64,000 bases of DNA from Mycobacterium nebraskense (GTDB lineage Bacteria > Actinomycetota > Actinomycetes > Mycobacteriales > Mycobacteriaceae). The notes below the pieces were generated by a model. It was not told the DNA's origin. It did not search any database and saw only the letters and a list, made by a program, of their open reading frames with translations. A program made the position numbers and the translations under genes. Shown one piece after another: positions 19,486 through 32,255 of the stretch. The stretch is from the NCBI RefSeq assembly GCF_002102255.1, contig NZ_LQPH01000132.1, forward strand, positions 1-64,000. Reading direction: 5' to 3'. Positions within the stretch are counted from its first letter, which is position 1. Each line of letters begins with the position of its first letter.

Positions 19486-22293
19486 ATGGTTGACGTTTCC
19501 GACATAGCGCTGGAACCGATCGGCGCCGTGCAACGGACGTTGGTCGGTCGCGAGGCGACCGAGCCGATGCGCGCCGACATCAGGCTGCTGGGCGCCATCC
19601 TCGGCGACACCGTGCGCGAGCAGAACGGGAACGAGGTTTTCGACCTCGTGGAACGCGCCCGGGTGGAATCGTTTCGGGTGCGCCGCTCCGAGATCGACCG
19701 GGCCGACCTGGCGCGGATGTTCGACGGCATCGACATTCACCGAGCGATCCCGGTCATCCGCGCGTTCAGCCACTTCGCGCTGCTGGCCAACGTGGCCGAG
19801 GACATCCATCGGGAGCGCCGCCGCGCCATCCACGTCTCCGCCGGTGAGCCGCCGCAGGACAGCAGCCTAGCCGCAACATACGCGAAACTCGATGGCGCCG
19901 AACTTGATTCGGCCGCGGTGGCCGACGCGCTGCGCGATGCCCTGATCTCCCCGGTGATCACCGCCCACCCCACCGAAACCCGGCGGCGCACCGTCTTCGT
20001 CACCCAGCACCGGATAACCCAGCTGATGCGGTTGCACGCGGAGGGGCACACCGAAACCGACGACGGCCGCAACGTCGAGCACGAGTTGCGCCGCCAGGTC
20101 CTCACCCTGTGGCAGACAGCGCTGCTCCGGTTGTCCCGCCTGCAGATCACCGACGAGATCGAGGTGGGGCTGCGCTATTACGCCGCTGCGTTCTTCCAGG
20201 TCATTCCGCAGGTCAACGCCGAGGTCCGGGACGCGTTGCGGGCGCGCTGGCCCGACACCGATCTGCTTGCCGCGCCGATCCTGCGGCCGGGCTCCTGGAT
20301 CGGTGGCGACCGCGACGGCAATCCGAACGTGACGGGTGACGTGATCCGCCAGGCCACCGGCAGCGCCGCGTTCACCGCGCTGTCGCATTATCTGGCCGAA
20401 CTCACCGCCCTCGAGCAGGATCTGTCGATGTCGGCGCGGCTCGTCTCCGTCACGCCCGGGCTGGCGGACCTGGCCGAGGGCTGCGAAGAGAAAGCCCGCG
20501 GCGAGGAGCCGTACCGGCGGGCGGTGCGGGTGATCCGCGCCCGGCTCACCGCGACGGGCGCCGAGATCCTGGACCGCCGACCGCAGCACGAGCTTGACCT
20601 CGGCCTGACACCGTATTCCGCCCCGGCCGAACTACAAAGGGATCTGGACACGATCGACGAGTCGCTGCGCACCCACGGCAGCGCACTGCTGGCCGACGAC
20701 CGCCTGGCCCTGCTGCGAGAAGGCGTGAGTGTCTTCGGGTTTCACTTGTGCGGTCTGGACATGCGGCAAAACTCCGACGTCCACGAAGAGGTGGTGGGGG
20801 AGCTGTTGGCGTGGGCCGGGGTGCACCCGGACTACGGGTCGCTGCCCGAGGACGAGCGGGTCGCGCTGCTGGCGCGCGAGCTGGGCACCCGCCGTCCCCT
20901 TGTCGGTGATCGGGGGGGCCTGTCCGACCTGGCCCGCAAGGAGCTCGAGGTCGTCGGCGCCGCGGCGTACGCCGTCGGACGCTACGGCCCGGCCGCCGTA
21001 CCGAACTACGTCATCTCCATGTGCCGCTCGGTGTCCGACGTCTTAGAGGTGGCCATCCTCCTGAAAGAGGGTGGGCTGCTGGATGCTTCCGGGCCCGAAC
21101 CGTACTGCCCGGTGGCCATCTCGCCGCTCTTCGAGACGATCGACGACCTGCACCACGGCGCAGCCATTCTGGCCGCGATGCTGGACCTTCCGCTGTACCG
21201 GGCGGTCGTCGACGCGCAGGGCGGGCGTCAGGAGGTGATGCTCGGCTACTCCGACTCGAACAAAGACGGCGGTTACCTGGCCTCCAGCTGGGCGGTCTAC
21301 CGCGCCGAGCTGGCGCTGGTCGAGGTGGCCCGCAAGGCCGGAATTCGGTTGCGGCTCTTTCACGGTCGCGGCGGTACCGTCGGCCGGGGCGGTGGGCCGA
21401 GCTATCAGGCCATCCTGGCGCAACCGCCGGGCGCGGTGAACGGCTCGCTGCGGCTCACAGAGCAGGGCGAGGTGATCGCCGCCAAGTACGCCGAACCGCA
21501 GGCGGCGCGGCGCAACCTGGAGAGCTTGGTGGCGGCCACGCTGGAGTCGACGCTGCTCGACGTGGAGGGCCTGGGCGACGCCGCGGAGCCAGCCTACGCG
21601 GTGCTCGACGAAGTGGCCACTCTTGCGCAGCGTGCTTACGCCGAATTGGTGCACGACACACCGGGTTTCGTCGATTACTTCATGGCTTCCACACCGGTCA
21701 GCGAGATCGGTTCGCTGAACATCGGCAGCCGCCCGACGTCACGCAAGCCCACCTCGTCGATTGCGGACCTGCGCGCCATCCCCTGGGTGCTGGCGTGGAG
21801 CCAGTCACGGGTCATGCTTCCGGGCTGGTACGGCACCGGGTCGGCGTTCGAGCAGTGGATCGCGGCGGGCCCGGAAAGTGAAGACGAACGCGTGGCGATC
21901 CTGCACGAGCTGTACGAGCGGTGGCCGTTCTTCGCCAGCGTGCTGTCCAACATGGCGCAGGTGCTCGCCAAGAGCGACCTCGGCCTGGCGGCGCGCTACG
22001 CGGAGCTGGTCGAGGACGAAGAACTGCGCGACCGGGTGTTCGACAAGATCGTGGACGAGCACCGGCGAACCATTGCGATGCATAAGATCATCACCGGTCA
22101 CGACGACCTGCTCGCCGACAACCCCGCGCTGGCGCGTTCGGTGTTCAACCGCTTCCCCTATCTCGAGCCGCTGAACCACCTACAGGTGGAGTTGCTGCGC
22201 CGCTACCGCTCCGGCGACGACGACGAGTTGGTGCAGCGCGGCATCCTGCTGACGATGAACGGATTGGCCAGCGCGTTACGTAACAGTGGGTGA
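19486..22293 (+). CDS. ppc: Phosphoenolpyruvate carboxylase
   Basis: PEPC carboxylates phosphoenolpyruvate with bicarbonate to give oxaloacetate, an anaplerotic reaction that tops up the TCA cycle. The 935-residue protein is full length and has the family hallmarks: the catalytic histidine motif AHPTETRR near residue 159, [26 protein letters not shown], the catalytic loop [14 protein letters not shown] near 624, and the C-terminal [13 protein letters not shown]. It lies 45 bp after secG. M. tuberculosis H37Rv has no ppc as I recall, whereas M. leprae and M. avium do. The gene sits beside gap-pgk-tpiA, so glycolytic flux and oxaloacetate supply are encoded together. Confidence 0.97.
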   Translation: MVDVSDIALEPIGAVQRTLVGREATEPMRADIRLLGAILGDTVREQNGNEVFDLVERARVESFRVRRSEIDRADLARMFDGIDIHRAIPVIRAFSHFALLANVAEDIHRERRRAIHVSAGEPPQDSSLAATYAKLDGAELDSAAVADALRDALISPVITAHPTETRRRTVFVTQHRITQLMRLHAEGHTETDDGRNVEHELRRQVLTLWQTALLRLSRLQITDEIEVGLRYYAAAFFQVIPQVNAEVRDALRARWPDTDLLAAPILRPGSWIGGDRDGNPNVTGDVIRQATGSAAFTALSHYLAELTALEQDLSMSARLVSVTPGLADLAEGCEEKARGEEPYRRAVRVIRARLTATGAEILDRRPQHELDLGLTPYSAPAELQRDLDTIDESLRTHGSALLADDRLALLREGVSVFGFHLCGLDMRQNSDVHEEVVGELLAWAGVHPDYGSLPEDERVALLARELGTRRPLVGDRGGLSDLARKELEVVGAAAYAVGRYGPAAVPNYVISMCRSVSDVLEVAILLKEGGLLDASGPEPYCPVAISPLFETIDDLHHGAAILAAMLDLPLYRAVVDAQGGRQEVMLGYSDSNKDGGYLASSWAVYRAELALVEVARKAGIRLRLFHGRGGTVGRGGGPSYQAILAQPPGAVNGSLRLTEQGEVIAAKYAEPQAARRNLESLVAATLESTLLDVEGLGDAAEPAYAVLDEVATLAQRAYAELVHDTPGFVDYFMASTPVSEIGSLNIGSRPTSRKPTSSIADLRAIPWVLAWSQSRVMLPGWYGTGSAFEQWIAAGPESEDERVAILHELYERWPFFASVLSNMAQVLAKSDLGLAARYAELVEDEELRDRVFDKIVDEHRRTIAMHKIITGHDDLLADNPALARSVFNRFPYLEPLNHLQVELLRRYRSGDDDELVQRGILLTMNGLASALRNSG

Positions 22294-23123
22294 CGGGCAT
22301 TCATAAGTCCATGTCGGACATCGCCTCGCCCGTCACCGCGGCCCGGTTGGCACAGAACAGCGTCTTCGAACGGCTAGCCCGCGTTGGGTTCGTCGTAAGC
22401 GGGGTAGTGCACCTGATCGTCGGCTATCTCGCCATCCGGGTTGCGTGCGGCGACCGCGGCACCGCTGACCAGACCGGCGCCCTGGCGACGTTGGCCGCCA
22501 AACCGGGCGGCCCGCTCGCGCTCTGGATCGCCACCGCCGGCCTGTTGGCGATGGGCATCTGGCGGCTCGTCGAAACCGCCCTCGGCCGATCGAGCGACCG
22601 TGAGTCGAACGGCTCGTCATCGGATGCGTCCTCCCGGGTGAAGGCCCTTGGGCTGGCAGCGGTCTACCTCGCTTTCGCGTACTCAGCGTTCGGATTCGCC
22701 CGGGGCGCCGGGAGGCCGGCGGATCAACAGAATTCGGGCATCAGCGCGCGCCTGATGGAAACGACGGGCGGCACCATCGCGCTCATCTGCTGCGGCGTGG
22801 TCGTTGTCGCGGTCGGCGGCTATCACATCTACAAGGGCGCCAGCCGCAACTTCGTCAACGACCTCCAGGGCAGGTCGGGTGACTTGGTGCGGCGGCTTGG
22901 CGTGGCCGGGTATGTCGGCAAGGGCGTCGTGATAATGCTGACGGGTGCGCTGGTGATCGTCGCCGCGTGCCGCTCAGAACCGAAGAAGGCCACAGGACTC
23001 GACGGGGCGCTCAAGACACTCGGGGCTCAGCACTATGGGGCAGCGTTGTTGATCGCTGCCGGTGTCGGGATCATCACCTACGGGCTGTACAGCTTCGTGA
23101 TGGCCCGGTCAACCAAGATGTAG
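22290..23123 (+). CDS. DUF1206 integral membrane protein
   Basis: The 277-residue protein has six predicted membrane helices in three similar pairs, the DUF1206 arrangement. Each unit begins with an R-x-G-[FY]-V-type segment: [41 protein letters not shown] and [20 protein letters not shown]. The function of the family is unknown. The GTG at 22290 overlaps the ppc stop (GTGA), which suggests coupling. An ATG at 22311 (MSDIASPV) is an equally possible start, and neither has a clear ribosome binding site. It converges on the coiled-coil gene with a 12-bp gap. Confidence 0.85.
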   Translation: MTGIHKSMSDIASPVTAARLAQNSVFERLARVGFVVSGVVHLIVGYLAIRVACGDRGTADQTGALATLAAKPGGPLALWIATAGLLAMGIWRLVETALGRSSDRESNGSSSDASSRVKALGLAAVYLAFAYSAFGFARGAGRPADQQNSGISARLMETTGGTIALICCGVVVVAVGGYHIYKGASRNFVNDLQGRSGDLVRRLGVAGYVGKGVVIMLTGALVIVAACRSEPKKATGLDGALKTLGAQHYGAALLIAAGVGIITYGLYSFVMARSTKM

Positions 23124-23135
23124 GCCGGCGACGTC

Positions 23136-23525
23136 TCAGCGGTTCCGCAGCCTGTCGAAAACACCGCGTACCGCGTGCTCGGTCATAGCGAGCGGCGTCA
23201 TCATCGTCTCGCCCACCTTCACCATGTCGTCGATGCGCTCGACGATCGCCTCCACCGGCTGGACCAGCACGATCAGCCGCTTGGCCAGGTCGTCCAGGCT
23301 GGACAGGGTGCCGTCCAGGTGGTCCAGGCCGCTCTCCATCCGCTGGACCGTGGCATTGAGGTTGGAAAGCGACCTGTTCAGCTCTGTCATGGTCCTGCTC
23401 AGGCCGTCGAGGACGTCTTCGACCTGCTCCACCGTCTTGTCGGCGTTCAACGCAGCCTGGGTGAGGGTTTTGATCCGGCTTCGCTCTTGCCCACCGCGCA
23501 CGGTTCTGTCTGCCATGACCGTCAT
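23136..23525 (-). CDS. Coiled-coil hypothetical protein (Rv1444c type)
   Basis: This small protein of about 129 residues consists of regularly spaced heptads from residue 30 to 115 (LNADKTVEQVEDVLDGLSRT, LSNLNATVQRMESGLDHLDG). It ends with a short basic tail. There is no signal or membrane segment. It is the last gene of the pentose phosphate operon, 27 bp or less after pgl, in the Rv1444c position. A structural or scaffold role is only a guess. The start is uncertain: ATG codons at 23525 and 23516 are both in frame, and an upstream non-ATG start lies at 23540. Confidence 0.75.
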   Translation of the reverse strand: MTVMADRTVRGGQERSRIKTLTQAALNADKTVEQVEDVLDGLSRTMTELNRSLSNLNATVQRMESGLDHLDGTLSSLDDLAKRLIVLVQPVEAIVERIDDMVKVGETMMTPLAMTEHAVRGVFDRLRNR

Positions 23526-23552
23526 TATCACCCGGATCAAACCGGGTCGGGA

Positions 23553-24308
23553 CTAGGTTGACTGACCCGGGCGCGAGGGCAGTTTGGCCGCGGCCTCCTC
23601 GTCGAGCAGCCACAGCGTGGTTTCCTGGCCGATCGCCCCGGCGGCGGGCACCGAGACCGGCGGGGCGCCGCCGATGGCCGCGGCCACCGCGTCGGCCTTG
23701 GCAGCCCCGGACACCATCAGCCAGACCTCGCGTGAACGCTGAATTGCGGGCAGGGTCAGAGTGATTCGTTGGGGAGGTGGCTTGGGGGAGTCCTCGACCG
23801 GGACCACCATGCGGCTGGTTTCCAGCACGGCGGGGGTGTCGGGGAACAGCGAGTTGATGTGCCCCTCCGGCCCCATGCCCAACAGATGCACGTCGAAATT
23901 CGGGACCGGTTGACCGGGTTCGGCGTTGGCCGCCAGCAGTTGTTCGTAGGCCAGCGCTGCGGCCGCGAGGTCGCTGCCGAATTCGCCGTCGCTGGCCGGC
24001 ATGGTGTGCACATGGCTGGACGGAATGTCGATCCGGTCCAGCAACGCCTCCCGCGCCTGCTTGTCGTTGCGTTCGTCGTCATCCTCGGGGACGTAGCGTT
24101 CGTCGCCCCAGAACAGGTGCACCTTGGGCCAGGCGATCTCGTAGCCCACCAGCGCCTCGAGCAACCCGATGCCGTTACTGCCGCCGGTCAGCACGACGAG
24201 TGCGCGGTCCCGGGCCGCCACGGCGTTGCGGATGCTCTCGGACAATCGGTTGGCGGCGGCCTCGATCAGCGCCCGACCTTCCGGAAAAACTTCGATGATG
24301 GTGCTCAC
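23553..24308 (-). CDS. pgl: 6-phosphogluconolactonase
   Basis: Hydrolyses 6-phosphoglucono-lactone to 6-phosphogluconate, the second step of the oxidative pentose phosphate pathway. The 251 residues show the sugar-phosphate isomerase-like fold motifs [36 protein letters not shown] and [20 protein letters not shown] (the last two carry the conserved acidic and histidine residues). The GTG start overlaps the opcA stop by four bases. This is Rv1445c (devB). Confidence 0.96.
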   Translation of the reverse strand: MSTIIEVFPEGRALIEAAANRLSESIRNAVAARDRALVVLTGGSNGIGLLEALVGYEIAWPKVHLFWGDERYVPEDDDERNDKQAREALLDRIDIPSSHVHTMPASDGEFGSDLAAAALAYEQLLAANAEPGQPVPNFDVHLLGMGPEGHINSLFPDTPAVLETSRMVVPVEDSPKPPPQRITLTLPAIQRSREVWLMVSGAAKADAVAAAIGGAPPVSVPAAGAIGQETTLWLLDEEAAAKLPSRPGQST

Positions 24309-25216
24309 ACGTACTGCACTTTCTCAATGCCTTCTAGCGCTGTCTGGTAAATCTCATCGGGGTCCAGCCGCCGCAGGTCTTCGGCGAGGCACTCGCCGGT
24401 TTCCCTGCGCGCCAAGGGAAGCAGGGCCTCCGGCTTGGCGGTGCGGCTCAGCGTCGCCGTCCTGCCCTGTTGGGGCCGGCTCAAGACGATGGTCTCGCTC
24501 TTGCGTACGAGCTCCACCTTGAGCTCGCCAACCGCGCGGCGCACGGGGCCGTCGATGCAGTCGGCCAGCCAGCCCGCGAGGATGTCAAGCGCCGGTTCGT
24601 TTTTCAGGCCGGACACCAGGGCCGACTCGATCGGCTCGTGGGGGGCGAGGTCGACCGCGGAGGTGAGCAGCGCCCGCCAGTAGGTGATGCGCGCCCACGC
24701 CAGGTCGGTGTCGCCGGCGGTGTATCCGGACCGTCGGCTCTTGATCGCCGATAGGGGGTCGGTTCCGTTGGTGGCGTCGGTGATGCGCCGAATCGCCAAC
24801 TTGCCCAACGGGTCTTGGGCCGGAACGGCCGGGGCGACGTCCGGCCACCACACCACCACCGGGATGTCGGGGAGCAGGAACGGGGTCACGACGCTGGCGG
24901 CGTGCCCGGCGAGCGCCCCGGACAGATTCAGGATCACCACCTCGCTGGCGCCCGTGTCGCCACCCGCGCGCAACTGCGCGTCCAAGCGCGGCTCGTCCGC
25001 GTACGGGTCGCCCCGCATCGTGACGATGATCCGGCTGGGATGCTCGTGGCTCGCGTTGTTGGCCGCCTCGAGCGACTCTTCGAGGATGGCTTCGCTGTCC
25101 GGCGTGATGATCAGCGTCAGCACCCGGCCCATCGTCACGGCGCCGACCTTCTCGCGCAGTTCGTCGAGCCGCTTGTTGACCGCGGTGGTGCTGGTGTCCG
25201 GCATGTCGATAATCAT
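24305..25216 (-). CDS. opcA: Glucose-6-phosphate dehydrogenase assembly protein OpcA
   Basis: OpcA is required for full activity of oligomeric glucose-6-phosphate dehydrogenase in cyanobacteria and actinobacteria. The ATG at 25216 gives 303 residues beginning [15 protein letters not shown] and overlaps the zwf stop by one base (TGATG). The longer frame to 25279 runs inside zwf and is unlikely. The family block [23 protein letters not shown] is clear near residue 118. It lies directly between zwf and pgl, as expected for its partnership with Zwf. Confidence 0.94.
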   Translation of the reverse strand: MIIDMPDTSTTAVNKRLDELREKVGAVTMGRVLTLIITPDSEAILEESLEAANNASHEHPSRIIVTMRGDPYADEPRLDAQLRAGGDTGASEVVILNLSGALAGHAASVVTPFLLPDIPVVVWWPDVAPAVPAQDPLGKLAIRRITDATNGTDPLSAIKSRRSGYTAGDTDLAWARITYWRALLTSAVDLAPHEPIESALVSGLKNEPALDILAGWLADCIDGPVRRAVGELKVELVRKSETIVLSRPQQGRTATLSRTAKPEALLPLARRETGECLAEDLRRLDPDEIYQTALEGIEKVQYV

Positions 25217-26760
25217 CAGGGCCGCCGCCATTCGCGCCCCGTCCGGCGCAGCATCTCGAACGAGGACTCCGGACCCCAAGTGCCCGCCTCATACGGCTCG
25301 GGCTTGCCGTCGGCCGCCCAGTTATCGAGGACGGGATCCAATATCTCCCAAGCCAATTCGACCTCTTCGTTGACCGGAAACAGGGACGGCTCGCCCAGCA
25401 GCACGTCGAGGATCAGCTGTTCGTAGGCCTCCGGCGACTCTTCGGCGAACGCCGAGCCGTAGGAGAAGTCCATGTTGACGTCGCGGACCTCCATCGCGGT
25501 TCCCGGTACCTTGGAACCGAACCGCAGCGTGATGCCCTCGTCGGGCTGCACCCGGATGACCATGGCGTTGGCGCCCAGTTCGTCGGTCATGGTGGCGTCG
25601 AACGGCAGGTGCGGTGCGCGTTTGAAGACGAGCGCGATCTCGGTCACCCTTCGGCCCAAGCGTTTTCCGGTCCGCAGATAGAACGGCACGCCGGCCCAGC
25701 GGCGCGTGTCGACCTCCAGTGTGATGGCGGCGAACGTCTCGGTGGTGGAGTCCTTGGCGAACCCTTCCTCGTCGAGCAGCCCGACCACCTTCTCGCCGCC
25801 CTGCCAGCCGCCGGTGTATTGGCCGCGGCTGGTGGTCTCGTCGAGCGGCTGGGCCAGCTGGGTCGCCGAGAGCACCTTGATCTTCTCGGTCTGCAACGCC
25901 GCCGGGTTGAAGCTGACAGGTTCCTCCATGGCGGTCAGCGCCAGCAGCTGCATCAGGTGGTTTTGGATGACATCGCGGGCGGCGCCGATGCCGTCGTAAT
26001 AGCCGGCCCGCCCGCCCAATCCGATGTCCTCGGCCATGGTGATCTGCACGTGATCGACGTAGTGCGCGTTCCAGATCGGGTCGAACAACTGATTGGCGAA
26101 CCGCAACGCCAAGATGTTTCGCACCGTCTCCTTGCCCAGATAGTGGTCGATGCGGAACACCGCCTCTTCGGGGAAGACGGCGTTGACCGCATGATTCAGG
26201 GCCTGCGCGCTCTCCAGGTCGTGACCGAACGGCTTCTCGATGACCACCCGGCTCCATCGATCGCCCTGCGGCCGGGCCAACCCGGACTTGTGCAGCCGTT
26301 CACACACCACCGGGAAGGACTTGGGTGGGATGGCCAGGTAGAAGGCGTGGTTACCGCCGGTGCCGCGCTCGGCGTCGAGCTTGTCCAGGGTTTCGGCCAG
26401 CCGGCCGAACGACGCGTCGTCGTCGAAGGAGCCTGGCACGAAACGGAATCCCTCAGCCAGGCGTTCCCAGTTCTCCTCCCGAAAGGGCGTCCGGCAGTGA
26501 TCCTTGACGGCCTGGTAGACCACCTTGCGGAAATCCTGGGTCTCCCAGTCGCGCCGGGCGAAGCCCACCAGGGAGAAGCTCGGCGGCAGCAGCCCCCGGT
26601 TGGCCAGGTCGTAGATGGCCGGCATCACCTTCTTGCGGGCGAGGTCGCCGGTGACGCCGAAGATCACCATGCCGCAGGGGCCGGCGATCCTCGGCAGCCG
26701 CTTGTCGCGCTTGTCCCGTAACGGGTTATGCCATTGCGCAGCGGTACGGGCCGGAGTCAT
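25216..26760 (-). CDS. zwf: Glucose-6-phosphate 1-dehydrogenase
   Basis: First enzyme of the oxidative pentose phosphate pathway and a main NADPH source. The ATG at 26760, overlapping the tal stop (ATGA), gives 514 residues, the same as I recall for M. tuberculosis Zwf2. The coenzyme-binding [10 protein letters not shown] is near residue 35, and the substrate-binding active-site block RIDHYLGKE is near 202. [12 protein letters not shown] follows in the beta+alpha domain. In this copy the oxidative enzymes follow the non-oxidative tkt-tal in one operon. Confidence 0.97.
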   Translation of the reverse strand: MTPARTAAQWHNPLRDKRDKRLPRIAGPCGMVIFGVTGDLARKKVMPAIYDLANRGLLPPSFSLVGFARRDWETQDFRKVVYQAVKDHCRTPFREENWERLAEGFRFVPGSFDDDASFGRLAETLDKLDAERGTGGNHAFYLAIPPKSFPVVCERLHKSGLARPQGDRWSRVVIEKPFGHDLESAQALNHAVNAVFPEEAVFRIDHYLGKETVRNILALRFANQLFDPIWNAHYVDHVQITMAEDIGLGGRAGYYDGIGAARDVIQNHLMQLLALTAMEEPVSFNPAALQTEKIKVLSATQLAQPLDETTSRGQYTGGWQGGEKVVGLLDEEGFAKDSTTETFAAITLEVDTRRWAGVPFYLRTGKRLGRRVTEIALVFKRAPHLPFDATMTDELGANAMVIRVQPDEGITLRFGSKVPGTAMEVRDVNMDFSYGSAFAEESPEAYEQLILDVLLGEPSLFPVNEEVELAWEILDPVLDNWAADGKPEPYEAGTWGPESSFEMLRRTGREWRRP

Positions 26761-27875
26761 TTCGAGGCGGAATCCAGCTGCTTCTGCGTCTCCTCCAGCA
26801 GCTCGGTCCACGAATCCACGAACTTCTCCACGCCCTCGTTCTCCAGCACCACGAAGACGTCGGTCAAGTCGAGGCCGACCGCGGCCAGCTTGTCGAACAC
26901 CTCCTGCGCGGCGGAAGCGGTGCCGGTGACGGTGTCACCCTTGATCACGCCGTGGTCCGCGACGGCGTCAATTGTCTTCTCCGGCATGGTGTTCACCGTG
27001 TTCCGCGCGACCAGCTCGGTGACGTACAGGGTGTCGGAGTAGTCGGGGTTCTTGACCCCGGTCGACGCCCACAGCGGACGCTGCACGCGGGCACCGTCAC
27101 CCTTGAGCGCCTCGTAGCGATCGCCGCCCTCGAACACCTCCTGGTAGGCCGCGTAGGCCAGCCGGGCGTTGGCCACACCGGCCTGGCCACGCAACGCCAG
27201 CGCCTCCTCGGTGCCGACCTTCTCCAGCCGCTTGTCCACCTCGGTGTCCACCCGGGACACGAAAAACGATGCCACGGAATGGATCTTGGACAGGTCGTGT
27301 CCCGCCTCGCGGGCCTTCTCCAGGCCGGCCAGGTAGGCGTCCATCACCTGACGGTGCCGCTCCACCGAGAAGATGAGGGTCACGTTGACCGAGATCCCTT
27401 CCGCCAGAACGGCGGTGATGGCCGGAATCCCGGCTTTGGTGGCCGGGATCTTGATGAACAGGTTCGGCCGGTCGACGATCTTCCACAGCTCGACGGCCTG
27501 CGCGATGGTCTTGTCGGTCTCGGCCGCCAGCCGGGGGTCGACCTCGATGGACACCCGGCCGTCGACGCCGTCGGAGGCTTCCCACTGTGGTCTGAGCACG
27601 TCGCATCCGTTGCGGACGTCATCGGTGGTGACGGTGCGAATGGTGGCGTCCACATCGGCACCGCGCTCGGCCAGCTCGGAGATCTGGTCGTTGTAGGTAT
27701 CGCTGTCGGCCAGCGCCTTCTGGAAGATCGACGGGTTGGTGGTCACTCCGACAACGCTTTTGGTGTCGATCAGCTCTTGCAGATTGCCCGACTGCAGCCG
27801 CTGGCGCGACAAGTCGTCCAGCCAAACGGATACGCCCGCAGCGCTGAGCGCCGCGAGGTTAGGGTTCTGAGTCAT
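26757..27875 (-). CDS. tal: Transaldolase
   Basis: Transfers a dihydroxyacetone unit between sedoheptulose-7-phosphate and glyceraldehyde-3-phosphate. The 372 residues include the N-terminal signature [11 protein letters not shown] and [13 protein letters not shown], and [14 protein letters not shown], which carries the Schiff-base lysine. A GAAGGGG ribosome binding site precedes the ATG. It lies 15 bp after tkt and overlaps zwf by four bases. Confidence 0.97.
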   Translation of the reverse strand: MTQNPNLAALSAAGVSVWLDDLSRQRLQSGNLQELIDTKSVVGVTTNPSIFQKALADSDTYNDQISELAERGADVDATIRTVTTDDVRNGCDVLRPQWEASDGVDGRVSIEVDPRLAAETDKTIAQAVELWKIVDRPNLFIKIPATKAGIPAITAVLAEGISVNVTLIFSVERHRQVMDAYLAGLEKAREAGHDLSKIHSVASFFVSRVDTEVDKRLEKVGTEEALALRGQAGVANARLAYAAYQEVFEGGDRYEALKGDGARVQRPLWASTGVKNPDYSDTLYVTELVARNTVNTMPEKTIDAVADHGVIKGDTVTGTASAAQEVFDKLAAVGLDLTDVFVVLENEGVEKFVDSWTELLEETQKQLDSASK

Positions 27876-27890
27876 GTGAATTACCCCTTC

Positions 27891-29993
<2,103 letters not shown>

Positions 29994-30250
29994 AGACTCA
30001 GTCCTTGGGGTCATCAAGCTGATCAATCCCACCCTAGTGCGGGAGGGCCGGCTCTTGCAGTGCAGGTTTTGGGTACCCGCCGCCGGCTGGTGTGAAAATT
30101 ACGCGGTGGCCGTTGACCCGTAACATTCAGTTCGGAAATCACAGGAGAAATCTCCCGGATTGGACCCTGCGGGCAGGCCGTTACCGGCCCTCGGTCTACC
30201 ATCGTGTGTAGTAGATGCTGCGCGCCGCTGCGACCCCAAGGAGTTATTGC
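29994..30250. promoter_or_regulatory. Divergent tkt/ctaB intergenic region
   Basis: This 257-bp gap must hold the promoters for the pentose phosphate operon and for ctaB. An AAGGAG ribosome binding site for ctaB lies at 30238-30243. I see no convincing operator or hairpin. In H37Rv a PE_PGRS gene lies here; none is present. Confidence 0.5.
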
Positions 30251-31201
30251 GTGAGCGTTCGCGGGCGCGTCGCCCCGAGCCAAGTACCGAGCCGGTTATC
30301 AGGCCCGGTGAGCAGTCGGGCAATCGGCACGGTGCTGGCGTATTTGGCGCTGACCAAGCCGCGGGTCATCGAGCTGCTGCTCGTCACCACCATTCCGGCC
30401 ATGCTGCTTGCCCACCGCGGCACCGTGAATCCGCTGTTGATCCTCAACACGTTGATCGGTGGGATGCTGGCCGCCGGGGGAGCCAACACCCTGAACTGCG
30501 TGGCCGACGCCGACATCGACAAGGTGATGAAGCGCACGGCGCGCCGGCCGCTGGCCAGGGCCACGGTCCCGCGCGGCCACGCGCTGGTGTTCGGGTTGGC
30601 GCTGTCGGTGGCGTCGTTCTTCTGGCTGTGGTGGACGACGAACATGCTGTCGGCACACCTGGCCGGCGCCACCATCGCCTTCTACGTGCTGGTCTACACC
30701 CTGCTGCTCAAGCGCCGCACCTCGCAGAACGTCGTGTGGGGCGGCGCGGCCGGCTGCATGCCGGTGATGATCGGCTGGTCGGCCGTCACCGGCACCATCG
30801 GCTGGCCGGCGCTGGTGATGTTCGCGATCATTTTCTTCTGGACGCCACCGCACACCTGGGCGCTGGCGATGCGTTACAAGGACGATTACATAGCGGCCGG
30901 CGTCCCGATGCTGCCCGCCGTGGCGACCGAGCGTCAGGTCACCAAGCAGATCCTGATCTACACCTGGCTGACGGTGGCGGCGACGCTGGCGCTGGCGCTG
31001 GCCACGGGCTGGCTGTACGCGGCGGTCGCCGTGGTGGCCGGGGTGTGGTTCCTGGCGATGGCCCACCAGCTGCATGCCGGGGTTCGCGCCGGCGAGCCGG
31101 TCAAGCCGCTGCGGTTGTTCCTGCAATCGAACAACTATCTGGCTGTTGTGTTTTGCGCGCTGGCGGTCGATTCGGTGATCGCGCTGCCGCACCTGTTCTG
31201 A
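30251..31201 (+). CDS. ctaB: Protoheme IX farnesyltransferase (haem O synthase)
   Basis: CtaB attaches farnesyl diphosphate to haem B to make haem O, the first step to the haem A of cytochrome aa3 oxidase. The GTG at 30251 has an AAGGAG ribosome binding site and gives 316 residues beginning [11 protein letters not shown]. This polytopic UbiA-family protein carries the two Asp-rich prenyl-diphosphate sites: [20 protein letters not shown] near residue 90, and [14 protein letters not shown] near 215. The haem A synthase ctaA is about 1.7 kb away, so the two steps are encoded together. Confidence 0.96.
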   Translation: MSVRGRVAPSQVPSRLSGPVSSRAIGTVLAYLALTKPRVIELLLVTTIPAMLLAHRGTVNPLLILNTLIGGMLAAGGANTLNCVADADIDKVMKRTARRPLARATVPRGHALVFGLALSVASFFWLWWTTNMLSAHLAGATIAFYVLVYTLLLKRRTSQNVVWGGAAGCMPVMIGWSAVTGTIGWPALVMFAIIFFWTPPHTWALAMRYKDDYIAAGVPMLPAVATERQVTKQILIYTWLTVAATLALALATGWLYAAVAVVAGVWFLAMAHQLHAGVRAGEPVKPLRLFLQSNNYLAVVFCALAVDSVIALPHLF

Positions 31202-31261
31202 CGTACCGCGTCGCATCCGCCTCTTCAGTGATTCGGCGAACCAGTGGTCGGTTGAAAATGC

Positions 31262-32236
31262 CTACGGCAGCAGCACGATCGAGCCGGCGGTCTTGCGGCC
31301 CTGCAGGTCCTGGTGGGCCCGCGTGGCTTCGGCGAGCGGGTAACGCCCACCGACCTCGATGCTGATGGCGCCGCCGGCGATCGCGTCGAACAATTCCTCT
31401 GCCCGCCAGCTGAACTCCTGGCCGGTGCGGATGAAGTGGGCCAGCGACGGCCGGGTCAGAAACACCGAGCCGGCGGCGTTGAGGCGCTGCGGATCGAACG
31501 GTGGAACGGGTCCGCTGGCCGCGCCGAACAGCGCCAGCGTGCCCCGCACGGCCAGGCTGGCCAGGCTGGCGTCGAAGGTGGTGGCGCCGACGCCGTCGTA
31601 CACGGCCTCGACGCCGAGGCCGTCGGTGAGCCCACGAATCTGCCGGCCGAACTCGTCCGGGTCATCAGCGTAGGAAAGCACCTCGTCCGCGCCGGCCTGC
31701 CGGGACAGCCGCGCCTTCTCCGGCGTGGAGACCGTGGTGATGACCCGCGCGCCGAGCAGATGAGCCCACTGCGTCAGGATCAGTCCGACGCCCCCCGCGC
31801 CGGCGTGCACCAGCACGGTGTCGCCCGCCTGCACCGGATACACCGACTTGAGCAGGTAGTGCGCGGTCAGGCCCTTCAGCAGCACCGACGCTGCCACGTC
31901 GGAACTCACGCCGCCCGGCACGTGTGCCGTCAAAAACGCTGGGGCAGTGGCGTACTCGGCGTAACCGCCGGATGCCGACGCGCTGACCACCCGGTCGCCC
32001 ACATTGAAACCGTCGACACCGTCACCGACCGCGCCGACGGTGCCGCACAGTTCCGAACCGAGGATGAACGGGAGCGAGCGCGGGTACTGCCCCGAGCGGA
32101 AGTAGGTGTCGATGTAGTTGACGCCGATCGCCTCGGCCTTGATCAGCACTTCGCCGGGCCCGGGCGTGGGTTGTGGCGCATCGACGTAGCGCAGCACTTC
32201 GGGGCCGCCGGTTTCGCTGACTTCGATTGCGTGCAT
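31262..32236 (-). CDS. qor: Quinone oxidoreductase / zinc-less alcohol dehydrogenase family
   Basis: The ATG at 32236 (MHAIEVSETGG) gives 324 residues; the longer reading to 32443 runs through the divergent gene. The protein belongs to the medium-chain dehydrogenase superfamily. It has VGVNYIDTYFRSG-type N-terminal residues, LLKGLTAHYLL, and the NADPH-binding VLVHAGAGGVGLILTQWAHLLGA. The zinc ligands of alcohol dehydrogenases are not evident, as expected for quinone oxidoreductases (Rv1454c position). It converges on ctaB with 60 bp between and is divergent from the ATP-grasp-like gene with only 19 bp between the two start codons. Confidence 0.93.
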   Translation of the reverse strand: MHAIEVSETGGPEVLRYVDAPQPTPGPGEVLIKAEAIGVNYIDTYFRSGQYPRSLPFILGSELCGTVGAVGDGVDGFNVGDRVVSASASGGYAEYATAPAFLTAHVPGGVSSDVAASVLLKGLTAHYLLKSVYPVQAGDTVLVHAGAGGVGLILTQWAHLLGARVITTVSTPEKARLSRQAGADEVLSYADDPDEFGRQIRGLTDGLGVEAVYDGVGATTFDASLASLAVRGTLALFGAASGPVPPFDPQRLNAAGSVFLTRPSLAHFIRTGQEFSWRAEELFDAIAGGAISIEVGGRYPLAEATRAHQDLQGRKTAGSIVLLP

Positions 32237-32241
32237 GTGCT

Positions 32242-32247
32242 TATCAT
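32242..32247 (+). promoter_or_regulatory. Possible -10 box for the ATP-grasp-like gene
   Basis: TATCAT fits TANNNT and lies eight bases before the ATG at 32256. It occupies the 19-bp gap between two divergent start codons, so any promoters for qor and this gene must overlap here or lie within the opposite coding sequence. Confidence 0.3.
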
Positions 32248-32255
32248 GCCCGGGC

